Shown here: piece by piece, positions 44,004-54,924 of the stretch
How the letters are laid out: the number at the start of each line of letters is the position of its first letter
How positions within the stretch are numbered: position 1 is the stretch's first letter
The notes under the pieces: model-generated
Told to the model about the DNA's origin: nothing
Database searches by the model: none
What the model saw: the letters and a program-made list of their open reading frames with translations, nothing else
Assembly: GCA_907164885.2 (NCBI GenBank)
Contig: OU015496.1
Span: 183,963,874-184,027,873, forward strand
DNA from: Dolomedes plantarius
Taxonomy: Eukaryota; Arthropoda; Arachnida; Araneae; Dolomedidae
DNA: 64,000 bases
Direction of reading: 5' to 3'
Translations under genes and position numbers: made by a program

Positions 44004-45593
44004 CAGTGTGTAACAAAATTATAAGACCACTGTGGATTTTGTGATTTTTACTATAAATAGTATAATTTTTTAAAAATTAAATTAGGTTGATGTTAATAAA
44101 TGAAATATAAAATCTATGTATATTATTATTAAGAGATATTTAAATATATTAATTATTTTATCAACAATTTCAAATTTTTCCAATCAAATATCTGTAACAA
44201 AATTATAAGACCACTAGTTAAAACAAATTTTTTAAATAAAACTAATATGATGTTGATCCACCATTTTTCTGAATAACTTCAAATACTCGATTTTTCATTG
44301 AATTAATTAGGTTTTCGAGCAAATATTTGGGAATTTTGTCCCATTCATCCATGATAGCTAGTTCCAATTCATACACAGAATCATACTGACGGTTATTTGC
44401 ATACACTTGATGAGCCAAATGGCCCCACACGTTTTCGGTGGGATTCAGGTCTGAACTAAGGCTTGGCCAGTTTAAGACCTCGATTTTTTCTTTTTGAAAT
44501 AAGTTTTTAGTTGATTTAGACACATGTCATGGCGCATTGTCTTGCTGAAATTTCCAGTTTGATCCTCCTAAAAATGGGCCAAAAGGTATAAGGTGTTGGT
44601 AAAGTAGTTGTTGATAACAAATGGAGTCCATTTTCCCAAGACTTCGCTGCAGATCACATTTCTAATCATATGCAAAAGCTCCCCACACCATCACAGAGCC
44701 ACCACCCATCTGTCTACTGAAGAAAACTCGAGGTTCCGTTCGTAAATCATGCCAGTAGGAAATATTATCGTCCGGGCCATCCAAATTAAATTTTTTCCGT
44801 CAGAAAAATTAATATTTTTCCAAGGAGCATCCCAGGTCATGACTTCCTTTGCCCACTTCAGCCTTCCTTCTTTATGATGCTTTAACAGTCTTGGTTTTCT
44901 TTTTAATTTCCGAAGAGCAACATTTGAATTTGATCTTAAAGTGCACCAGACTGTCATATGTTAAATAGTTTTACTTGTCTGCTGTGTTATTTTACGAGTA
45001 GACAAGTTCTGTTTTGTTGCAAGCTTGAGAATTCGTCTATTATCACGAGCTGATAATTTACTCTTTCTGCCAGATCTTTTATATTTTCCATAAAAATCTC
45101 TTTTACTTAAAACGTTATTAATAGCAGTTTTAGAACGTTTAAGTATCTTACTTATTTCACGTTCTGATTTTCCAGAGCCCTTATAAAACCAAATTTTTCG
45201 AACTTCTAGTTCAGATAATTCTCTTCCACGCGGCATTGTGAATTTCCTCATAAAAACAAATTAAATTCTATTTTCTTTTACAATATTATCGTTTGGACTT
45301 TTTTGTGATGTAAAGTTACAGTTTATCTACGATTTTGAAAGAAAAAATTAAATAGTTTTAAAAACGCAAATGATTTTAAATAAAAAAATAAGTGGTCTTA
45401 TATTTATGTTACACCGAGATTTCAAAAAATCTCTTGCTGTGTGAAATTAATTCAATTTTTTTTCCTTTAAGCGATTTATTTGAGAAAATATAACTTTTTT
45501 CATTTGCTTCAAATTTTATAATTATTCATTTTATGCAGTGTAATATTAAAATGAGTGATATTTTGGGTGGTCTTATAATTTTGTTACACACTG
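44004..45593 (-). mobile_element. Tc1/Tc3-like element with IR/DR-type ends
   Basis: The outer repeat GTAACAAAATTATAAGACCAC occurs at each end (about 44011 and, inverted, 45567-45587). A second copy lies inside each end (44193 and, inverted with changes, ~45390-45412). Two transposase-binding-like repeats per end separated by about 180 bases is the IR/DR arrangement known from Sleeping Beauty and Minos-type elements. CAGTGTGTAAC ends with TA on both sides. The next transposon begins six bases further on. Confidence 0.9.
44242..45236 (-). pseudogene. Tc1/Tc3-like transposase, frameshifted
   Basis: Start MPRGRELSELEVRKIWFYKG at 45236, then a helix-turn-helix (SEREISKILKRSKTAINNVL) and GRKSKLSARDNRRILKLA. 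Frame change near 44960. The middle part reads KPRLLKHHKEGRLKWAKEVM and NINFSDGKNLIW; the first catalytic position is recognisable as SDGK in place of SDE(S/K). A stop region near 44540-44690 follows, then WPSLSSDLNPTENVWGHL, with the Glu, to NGGSTSY at 44242. Several lesions; not functional. Confidence 0.86.
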
Positions 45594-45599
45594 TATATA

Positions 45600-46472
45600 C
45601 AGTGGAATCTCGATCGATCGTTCCCCGTAGATAGACGTAGATGAGGTAGAATGACGCTCTAATTAAACATTGAGCAGAACATTTGAGATGTATGGTCTCG
45701 TACTTTTTGTTCTCTCCTGTTTAGCCTGGTTTCGCGTTATCGTACCACTCCCATTATTTGTTCATCGTTGGTGTTCCGTAATTCTTTAGCTCCTGGAGTA
45801 CCCTATTTTTGGCAACTCCTTCCAAATTCTCAGACTATTCAACATTTCTGTTCTTATAAGCAATGGCTCACAGTCAGCCGACCTGAGCGGTTCATGCTGC
45901 CCTCTGGATTTTCTGTTGACCTTGGGATGGAGGCGCCCTGCTGTTTGGTCTAGGGTGTGAGAAGTTTCTGATTGCTGCAGTTCTACACTGGCCGATGAGG
46001 GTTTCACCCGGAAGCAGAACTTTCTGGTGGTCTTATGTCGGACCCCATCCAGTTCAATGGAATGGTTCTAGTTACAAACGACTCACGGCTGCTGCTTCTT
46101 TATACTCTCACACAATAACCGATACCGAAAAGAATACAATTTGCAACCCAGAAAAAATATTGTTTACTTGTGGAGAGAAAACCGTCAAAAAACAAACGAA
46201 GAATAGAGACTTATTTGAATCAAAATTCCTGTGTATCTACGAGTATTTCTTTTTTTATTATTATTATCTGGGATTTCAGTACAACTTTGTAATTTTAACT
46301 TCAGTTACACTACGAGTATGTATGAATTTATGTATGTGAGTAAATATATTTTAGGGATATCAAACTTTAAGGTATGTTAATACTTTTTTGTATGTTCCGC
46401 ATTTATCGTTTTCCCGCATCCATCGTTTAGTTCAGTCAGTCCCTTCCAAAACGATAGATCGAGATTCCACTG
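45600..46472. mobile_element. Tigger/pogo-like element with unexplained interior
   Basis: Inverted ends CAGTGGAATCTCGATCGATC and CAGTGGAATCTCGATCTATC (right, inverted), each next to TA. This is close to the CAGTRGAACCTCGATTA form of Tigger ends. The 873-base interior shows no transposase. A GC-richer stretch at 45740-46090 reads on minus as IPLNWMGSDIRPPE and similar without a family I recognise, and may be captured sequence. A smaller relative lies at 51029-51197. Confidence 0.72.
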
Positions 46473-46529
46473 TATATATTGTTCCAATGCAGAGGAACTT
46501 TGTCGGAAGACATTCCCCTGTTATTTACC

Positions 46530-46705
46530 GTAGTTTTTGCTGGTAATTTTGTTACGGGAGCACCATATAGGAGGACCAGCATTACCCCGTATGAAGGGAC
46601 GACACAAACGGAGGTATTTTAGTGCCGCTTCACCGGGATTACGATCCGAGCACCCTCAGCACCGACAGCCAACGCGCTGTACCACAAGGCCACCACGGCC
46701 GCTGT
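46530..46705 (-). repeat. tRNA-derived SINE family 2, copy b
   Basis: Minus strand: A box TGGCCTTGTGG (46682-46692), imperfect B box GGATCGTAATCC (46636-46647). The body TGTGTCGTCCCTTCATACGG and ATGGTGCTCCCG is related to 12105-12265. Confidence 0.72.
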
Positions 46706-46920
46706 ACAAGGATAGTAAAGGATCAAAACTCAATATGACATTAAGAATTGTGTTTTCTCGGAAAACAGATTTTTGTACGTAATGATAAAACTAGTAACCA
46801 CAAAAATCTATAATAAAAGTAAAAGCAATATTATTAAAAAAGCATCAGTGTAAGAACTTCAAAAGTAATGCTTATTTTAACAAATAGGTCTTTTAATTTC
46901 AAATTATATCAAATCATTAC

Positions 46921-46996
46921 CTCATATTTCGGATTGTAAGTGATGTTTGTGATCTCGTATCTATCAAATGGGACGTATATATCTATGGTCGAACAT
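46921..46996 (-). CDS. DEG/ENaC channel, penultimate exon
   Basis: 76 bases. The first base completes a split Glu codon, then CSTIDIYVPFDRYEITNIT and YNPKYE follow, ending in phase 0. The acceptor is CATTTTCAG and the donor GAG|GTAATG. The beta-strand-rich (S/C)T(I/L)DIY segment followed by a Tyr 20 residues before GG is where DEG/ENaC proteins lead from the extracellular domain into TM2. Joined to 37735-37875 it gives ...NPKYE|SLELFSVIGG, a normal family junction. Confidence 0.85.
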
Positions 46997-47271
46997 CTGA
47001 AAATGAATTATGTTTAAGCGTTATGAAGATGTCTTTATAAATGTCACGTTGCATTCTAAAGACATAAATAATATTAGAGAACTCTAAAAATTTTATCACG
47101 TTACACAAATTTGTACTTATTATCTGAGTTTTAAATCAATTTTTAATTAAAATATTAGGTAATTTTTATGATTATTTTCTTTTACCTTAAACAAATGTTC
47201 AATGTAACGCATTCACACGTAATAATCAGTAGGCTGCATAGATGCGACTCTGGTTCTAGACATGCTACAGG

Positions 47272-47470
47272 GCACCACAAGAGTAGGACTCTGGCCTTAA
47301 AGAAGGTTTATTGAGAAAATTGTACAAACAAGCCAACTATCTCAAAAGGAATTGTTTTTCTACACATCCTATTGTGCACCACAAGAGTCAGAGTCTGACC
47401 TTAAAGAAGGTTTATTGAGAAACTTGTACAAAGAAGCCAACAATCTCATAAAGGATTGTTTTTACCAGTA
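47272..47470. repeat. 104-bp tandem duplication
   Basis: GCACCACAAGAGT...CCTTAAAGAAGGTTTATTGA occurs at 47272 and again at 47376, offset 104 bases, with scattered differences. No coding role is evident. Confidence 0.8.
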
Positions 47471-48427
47471 CCGTACCATGGAGAAAAAAATTCACGTTTT
47501 GTTTTTGCAGATATGCAAAAGAGTTATAAACTATATCTCTATTCTAAAAAAAAGTAACATCCGCTGCCGCCGCTGTCAAAAGCTTGTCACGCTATCTCCT
47601 CCGAAACCGCTGGGGGTATGGGGTCGAGAGCGATACCGATGGATGCAGAAAAAAGGGGGGGATCAAAGTAAGACATGTCTCAATTTCGTCGGACTTTAAG
47701 TTTTTTTAATTTTATGTTTTGTGGGAAAATATTGACTTCTTCATCTTCAGATTACGATAACTCGCAAAAAAATAATCATAGAATTTTGATCTTTTTACAA
47801 TCTAAGACTACAGACAAACTCTTTAGTTAGTCTTTTTACTCTTTCAAACTAGACCTCCTTTGTTTAAAAATATTTTAAAACAGACTTATATTTTCATCAA
47901 AAAATTAAACACAGTTTTTAAAGAAATGTCCCATATGTGGATGTAATATCGATGCTCCTCGAGTTTTTATCTTACAAAATAAAAATATTTACATCATCTG
48001 AAAGATGAAAGCTTTTTTATTCATATAAACCTCATTTCAAGTCTCTATCTTAAAATTTCGATTTTTAATTGAATTTTAAAGCTGATAATTCTACAGTGAT
48101 GAAAAGCCCTCCGCATAAGGGTGACAACAGTAAATGGATGGAAGCTGTTACATTGCTCGATAATCACCCCTATGTATCTCGCTATTAGCCCTAACAGAGG
48201 AGCGACAGTAGCGAGCCTAGGGGCGAAGCCCCTTGTTCAATTTAAAATTATTTCTAACTGCTTCTTTCCATAGCAAAGATTTCGGTTTTCGAAAACTTCA
48301 CTCCCACACAATTCTGACGTTGCTGGTTAGTCATTTAAAAAGAAAAAAAAAGAAAAGAAAATCTAGGATTGCTAAAGCTAAATTGGTGGTACGAGCGTAA
48401 AATTCTAGATCCAAAGTTTTTACTTAC

Positions 48428-48462
48428 TCAGGATTCCACACATTGTGGCCTTCGCAATCATG
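48428..48462 (-). CDS. DEG/ENaC channel micro-exon (35 nt)
   Basis: HDCEGHNVWNP plus two bases of a Glu codon. The acceptor is TTTTTATTTCAG and the donor GA|GTAAGT. Only phase 0 gives Cys-containing channel-like sequence and an exact fit to the next exon's phase. A Cys in this place matches the conserved Cys pairs of the palm/thumb region. Other frames are stopped or unlike the family. Confidence 0.68.
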
Positions 48463-48469
48463 CTGAAAT

Positions 48470-50338
48470 AAAAAAAATCCTATCAGAAAGACGGGAAAAG
48501 AAATTGCATTTAATATATTTATTTTTGAAAAGATGTAAATATTATTATCTATTTTTTTTCAAGTCTAGTGAGGAAAAGCGACATTGATTTAAAGGATAAA
48601 GGATAAAAATCAACGGAAATGTAAAAAATGTAAAGAATGCCACCAAATTTTATGAATGCGAAAAAGCATTATTCTGAGAATTAAAAGTTGTTTCTTTTCT
48701 CAAATTGAAAATGCAATAACTGTGCTCGAGGAATGTATTTAAGCATAGTAGCTAATGACCAACAGCAATAATTCTGGCACTGCAACCATTTTGGAAATGT
48801 CCCGGATCTTAATTCTGTATCACTTTTTATCTATGTTAAAGAGAGCTATGACGCGTTGCTTAGGTAAGTCTCATTAAACCGCTCATTAAGCTGGCAGCTT
48901 CAGAAGCTAAATTTTAGGCTCATTTATCTCCTTTTCGGATTCACAATAGATATGGCAAACACAGTCGCAAGGTATAACGGTAAACATCTCAAAAAATGAC
49001 ATTTGCCGAATCATGCTCTAAGATGAACGAAATAGTTAATAAACGCAGATTTGAGGCATATAACAGGGAGTAAATAATCTTCAAACATAATGATACCTTC
49101 GCGAAATAATCCTCAGCAGCACTTAAATGAAGATTCTAACGATCACTTACTCGCGTTACTGCTTTACTCTCCTGAGTGTGACGTCATTATTCTGCGTGAA
49201 ACTATAACGATGTAAGAGGCTCCGAATGAAAAGTTCTGGAAGTAAAATTAAAGGGCGATTCATGGAGAAAATGAAAATTAATTTGATTTGAGCCATGCTT
49301 AGACTCACATCTTAAATTTAGTGATCAAAACCAGGTGTTTCAACCCCGAAACTTGAGTTCTATTAAACTGAACTTTCCCGGCTAATTGAAGGACTCGAGT
49401 ATTTTTGGGTTGTTTTTCCCCCTCAAGAATACAAATATATATCTTTGAATTGAAAAATTTATGAAGCTGAGAAATCATTTTATCTGTATATATATGTTAG
49501 TTTTATATTTATGACATATATTTAAAGCGTTTAAACAAAAAAATTCTAGCAACAGAAAAATCAATGAAGCTAAGAGATGTCATGTGTTATATAAGACAAA
49601 TGTTTAAAAAAAAGGAATTTAAAAAAAAATATTACATATAAATAATCTGCAAACTGAAAAATCAACTAAGTCGTTTAATTCCTTCAATATAAAACATGGG
49701 TAATATAACACATCCAAAATATTAGAAAAATACAGTACAGAAAGATTTCAGCAAAATAAAGAAATAATTCTATATTAATAAATATGAGGTGAATTTTGGT
49801 ATTGCAATTAGTAGTAATTATAATAATAAAGGTCTTCGATCCGAAAAAAATGATATCGATAGATCATTCCATGTTTTATGACGAATTTAACGGTAAAATT
49901 TCAAATGGCAGTACAAAAATAAATATACTAACCAGAAAATTAATAACGATGGGAAGACACATTTATTACGGATGACAAATAAAAATTTTAAGCAAAAGTA
50001 GATATGAAAAATCCATAAAAATCTTCGACTTCTAAGATCGGTCTATTAATTACACGAGATATGTATACGAAAGTTTTCGATGGAAATAAAGAAAAAAATT
50101 CAACATTCCGAAAATCCAAAGAAGTGGAGAAATCAGTGCTCTTATAAGCCTTATATAAATATATATATATATATATTAATTGAAATTATTTTCGGACTTT
50201 AATAAACAAATTTTAAACATTAAGAACCATTTGATGTAATGGAGAATTCAAAGTTTATGCTGTCCCCATCCTCGCCTAACGCGTTGAAAGCGGTTGTCTT
50301 TCTGCAGTAATATTCAAGATCAACCTGAAGATACTTAC
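48470..50338. other. AT-rich intron, no element recognised
   Basis: Very AT-rich. No terminal repeats, coding fragments or long tandem arrays found. Confidence 0.4.
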
Positions 50339-50362
50339 GCTAGGCAATGTCACTCTCAGTCC
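50339..50362 (-). CDS. candidate DEG/ENaC micro-exon (24 nt)
   Basis: GLRVTLPS. The acceptor is TTTATTCTAG and the donor AGC|GTAAGT. Two of the three frames contain stops; the open one is phase 0 at both ends, which joins to the 35-nt exon in its required phase. Such a short exon could be fortuitous, but strand, phase and splice sites all agree. Confidence 0.5.
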
Positions 50363-50950
50363 CTAGAATAAAATAAGAGAATGTTGATAAACAAGAAAAT
50401 AAGAAATTCTCAAATCATGTTTTCAACTATCATATTCCCACGAAGTTATAAAAATCGTACGTTATGCAAAGTAAAAGATGAGCTGAATAATAGTAATATC
50501 ATTCAAAGCGTCTGAGTTATATCTAATAAGATTATATTGTCATGTTTGATAGGTTGACATAATGTCGTATTTGATAAATCAAAACCAATTATCCACTCCT
50601 GTTTTAAAATTGTTATTAAAAGTTCCGGTAAGGGTATACATCACTAGTAATAGGTTAACGATTTGCTATATTACGGCCTTGCTCGTGACTTTTAATTGTT
50701 TATCCTGTTCTTTGTTCGCTCAGTCTCTTTCCCCCCCTGTTTTACCTTAACTTGTACTATCGAAGCTTTTTGTTTTCCCCACTTTCTATTTTCCCTCCTA
50801 ATTTCGTTTTTAACTGATCACTGAAGTTTTATGCATTACTGTACCATCCTACAGTGGAGGGACCGGCCCATGTACTGTAGTTACCACTACTCTTCCTGAA
50901 GTTCCTGAAGCTATATTACGTCATTTTAAATTTTTACATTGACTATACTA

Positions 50951-50954
<4 letters not shown>

Positions 50955-51030
<76 letters not shown>
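50955..51030. repeat. (TA)n microsatellite
   Basis: About 37 TA units. Another short TA tract follows at 51200-51220, beyond a small Tigger-like fragment (AACCTCTATCAATCGTTGCC ... GGATCGAGGTTCA). Confidence 0.9.
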
Positions 51031-51646
51031 CCCACAACCTCTATCAATCGTTGCCCGAATCATCGTTTTCCCGTATGTGTCGTTTATTTCATCCAATCCC
51101 GATGATAATATTTCTTTCTTATGCTCCTACATCTATCCTTTTCCCGCATTTATCGTTCAGTGCAGTAGGTTCCTTTAAAAACGCTGGATCGAGGTTCATT
51201 ATATATATATATATATATATTCAAGAATAGTTATAAACACAAAGTTCTAAATTTTAGATGAAGAATGAACCTTTAAGGTGTTCCAGTAGTATACCTGTCC
51301 AGGGACTGATCAGATTTCTTTATTTCAGGAAAAATGTAAAAATATATATATAAACTCAGTTTCCAATCTTCTTTCGAGCAAAATATTTCTCTATTACCGT
51401 GTAATGTTAAAACTTGTGAGCTTGTTTGCATTTTCAATATAAAGGAAATGAAAAGACAGATTAGTTAGAGCCCCGTGTAACCATTTGTTTGAAGTTAAGT
51501 AAGTTTCGTACAAACTCATTCAAGAATCAAGTTCAAGCTCAAAAAATTTAGTTTAAATTAATAAATAAAATAACTTAAAAGTATTTGTTCAAACTTATCA
51601 TCCAAATTTTATTTATATAATTTAAAGAGAAGAACAGTAGACTTAC

Positions 51647-51673
51647 ATCGGCTTCACCTGTCCCATCGCTCTT
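51647..51673 (-). CDS. candidate DEG/ENaC micro-exon (27 nt)
   Basis: KSDGTGEAD. The acceptor has an outstanding pyrimidine tract (TTTTTTTTTTTCATATGCAG), and the donor is GAT|GTAAGT. Phase 0 at both ends fits the next exon. The residues themselves are not family-diagnostic, and the upstream part of the gene could not be found, so assignment rests on splice signals and phase. Confidence 0.45.
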
Positions 51674-51897
51674 CTGCATATGAAAAAAAAAAAGAATTGA
51701 ATTATTTTAACTTATTTGTTAATTATTTATATACATTATTTAGAAGCTTCAATGATAAAAACTCGGCGCGATACATTCACACATATAGTTGATACATAAT
51801 TTTAAATGGTCTTCTTAATAATATTTCAGCGTTCTTTCACTGAAGATTTCTTCTGTTTAATCGCATTCCTTTTCTAATTTGTTTCCCTGCTTAGCAG

Positions 51898-51898
<1 letters not shown>

Positions 51899-51972
<74 letters not shown>
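51899..51972. repeat. (TA)n(TG)n compound microsatellite
   Basis: About 25 TA units run into about 12 TG units. R5 copy 2 follows directly. Confidence 0.92.
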
Positions 51973-51974
51973 TT

Positions 51975-52265
51975 GTTTGTACTTCGTGTCACAATTCCGG
52001 GTGAACCTGGCTTCCATTAGGAAATTCGGCCATATTTGAAAATGTCGAAATCAATCTATTTTTTTTTTTTTTCATGACAGTACATAAATGTTACATATTT
52101 GGAGAGATCTTTAAAAAATGATAATTTTTTCTGCGTACACTTATTCTGTTACTTTAGTAGTTTTAGAGATATTTCAAATCTAAATGCATACTCCACTGAA
52201 CAAAACGTAAACACAGCGTGATTCGTGCACAGCGTGATTCTCACTAAAAACTGAATCACTGAAAA
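51975..52265 (+). repeat. dispersed repeat R5, copy 2 (uninterrupted)
   Basis: TGTCACAATTCCGGGTGAAC to GAATCACTGAAAAG. It provides the empty site for R4 copy 2 at 29502. A short tandem CACAGCGTGATTC duplication is present near 52212-52240. Confidence 0.8.
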
Positions 52266-52599
52266 GATCTATTTTTCCATCATGTTTTGTTTTGTTATTA
52301 TTGAAGTGTGTATAATGTTTTTCATTGCTTACTACGATTTAAAATAATTTTTTGTATTATTGGTAACTGAATTAGTTGCATTCTATTCTTTTGGTTCTAT
52401 TTTTAATACGTAGTGGCTTGGCTGGTAGCACACTAAATAACTATTTTTTGTTATGTATATTTGTGTTAAATAATTTTATTTTATAACGCGCATCAATTTT
52501 GATTATCGTTTGCAGAATGGCAACGATTTTCAGTAAAACAAGCTGATTGTATTCTTTTTTGTGCGAGTTGTCTGTATGATAATAGTACCCAAAAAATAT

Positions 52600-53815
52600 T
52601 TATCTATCTATATATATAAAAATGAATGTTTGTTAGTTTGTTTGTTCGTATTTTATGCGCTGCTGTACCGTTCATCCGATTGCGATGAAACTTGGTCAAC
52701 TTATTGCTTGCGCGATGGTTACAGGCTATTTTCATTCCGCTACGACGTTCCATTCCCGAATTATGTTAGAAGTATCAACGGATATTGAAAATCGCCAAAA
52801 AAAATCTCCAAATTTTGCCGGATATTTTTTTTCAAAGCCATTGTAAAATTTCATTGTTGCCAATTAAATTATAACATTTCCGTAAAAATAAATAGACATG
52901 AATTAAAAATGTGATTTATTCATATATTGGCGCAAGATTGAATTTGATAAATTATTTTCATGTATGTGGCAACACCTTTTTAAAAATGAAAATATAAGGA
53001 TGGAAAGTCATTCATTTTCAATGAATGTGTTATCTATCCATTTCATGAATTGAAACTATCCCAAGCTACCTGTTCAAACTCAAATATACTGCAGGACACG
53101 TTGACTTTGCTAAAAACACGTGCGTTTAGCCTTGACGCGATGATTTAAATAACTGAAGTGACATTGAAACGTAGTAGACGATTTAGTTTTGAGAAAGAAT
53201 TCCGAGCATGAAATACGTGTATATACTTTTTCTATAATAATTACCAGATTTGCTGTGTTTTAATATTGAATGTGATCTCAATCCATTCAAACATTATTGA
53301 TTATATTTCTATAATAATAAATCCATTCAAACGTTATTGACTAGTTGTGAATTATTGCTTTAAAATGCCCAAAAAGAGGAGAGCAAACTTTTAATCCTTC
53401 AGAAGTTAGGGAAGAATGTCAAAGATTGTTGAGAAATGAGCAATGTGATGAAAAAAAAAACAGAAGAGCGCGAAGCCAACAGAATTCGAAATACACTTAG
53501 ACGCCCACAAGAATCTGAAGAAAAAACATTCCCAAGAGCTCGAAGGTAACAGAATTCGAATTGTAGTGGTCCGAAGCAGTGAGACTGATGAAGAAACTTT
53601 TAATGCGTCGAACATACGATTGTCTTAGAGCTTCAACATCCAAAGGAGAGGAAAGCGATGAGCAACGACAGCACCGACAACAAACTGATGCTATTTGCTA
53701 CCGCAAAAGAATTTTAGCGAAAACTGTAGAACATCATAACATGAGGCTAATCATTGAAAAAAATAACAACAGAAACTGAATCCCGAGCGAAGCCGGGTAA
53801 TACATCTAGTATTTA
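52600..53815 (+). mobile_element. Helentron-type element with N-terminal replicase remnant
   Basis: 5' start TCTATCTATATATATAAAAA, then GTACCGTTCATCCGATTGCG; 3' end GAGCGAAGCCGGGTAATACATCTAGTA. About 1.2 kb, no terminal inverted repeats. Between 53370 and 53770 Arg/Gln/Glu-rich readings in several frames (EKKNRRARSQQNSKYT; DEQRQHRQQTDAICYRKR) resemble the repeat-rich N-terminal segment of Helitron replicases. Sequences on either side (52320-52415 and 53813-53950) match one continuous stretch at 55425-55680, so this element may have inserted in an older repeat. Confidence 0.68.
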
Positions 53816-54116
53816 ATATTTGTATTGCATTAATATTTTTTTAAACTAACTTTAGCTTACTTATTGTTTTCAGTTTTGATTGAAATAACTTTTTTTATTT
53901 CAGTAGTTTACAGCAGTTTTGGGGTTTGTTGCAGTGCTAAAATATTTAAAATATAGATGCATATTCACATTTTTTTTCATTCTAAATAAGGGAATAGTTC
54001 CGTATCCTGTGCCGCTTGGAGCTATTTGGCGCGGTTTCTGAGTTTTGCGCGTTTGGCAGAAAACTCAGAATAAGGCAACCTACCTAAGCGACGCCATTTT
54101 TTCGGCGTCACTTAGG

Positions 54117-54823
54117 CTTAAGGTATCCGACTCCCTTCGGAGCACTTAAAAAAAAAAAAAACCATACTTGCGTCAATTTCTGTCTTATTTTTTGAAGGGG
54201 TATACAACCAAAACACGAAAATGATGAAAAGATAGACCATGACTTTTAAGAAAATTTATGAATTTGGGTTGAAATTTAGCGAATTTTTACAAAAACGGTT
54301 CTAGCTCTAAAGAAATGCATATAACATTAATTTATCTTTGACATATAAACATAACTACCTCCTGAGTGTAATGAACTAAAAGCTAATCGATATCGTGAAA
54401 TCTAAAAAAATTAAAGAACATTATATGCAATAACATGTAAAATTTTAGTAATTTCTCATGTGATTTTCTAAAAATGTAGCTAAAAATCAACAAATAAAAC
54501 ACCCATAACCAAATTTGTAGTTCATTAATTCTAAATAGTAAGAAAACAATACAGGAAAAATTTCATAGACATAATCACAATATTTGTTTATATTTTTGAT
54601 GAAAAATGAGTTCTTCAGAAAACATAATTAAACTTTTGAACTTGTATTGAAATTTATAGCTGCTGCTGACTTTTAATCGCACTCATTTCATTTCTAATGA
54701 TCGTACAGAAAAAATACAGGCAGATTTATAAATTGAAATTTACAATCTTTAAGAAAAAGGATTAAAAACACTTTCGGAATGTTCGACAGAATCGACGTTT
54801 TAAAGGTAGTCGGATACCTTAAA
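54117..54823. mobile_element. TTAA-flanked inverted-repeat element (candidate)
   Basis: TTAAGGTATCCGACT at 54117 and its inverse AGTCGGATACCTTAA at about 54809-54823 bound 0.7 kb. TTAA at each tip suggests a piggyBac- or Kolobok-type non-autonomous element. The inner pairing is short. Confidence 0.45.
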
Positions 54824-54854
54824 ACAAGACAAATAAAATTTTATTACTTACCAG

Positions 54855-54924
54855 AAAGCCACGTTTTGAAGAAACAATTATGGAAGGGATTTTCGGTAGT
54901 CTCAACTGCATCTGCCATTTTTTT
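54855..54924 (-). CDS. possible transposon exon, unknown protein
   Basis: Minus reading MADAVETTENPFHNCFFKTW followed by LS and a good donor CTG|GTAAGT. It lies inside the Harbinger-like candidate. A second minus-strand donor-bounded piece is at 55117-55163 (FERRFRPRMKGLQ|GTAAGT). Either these are exons of the transposon's own gene or chance splice-like sequence. I do not recognise the protein. Confidence 0.25.
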
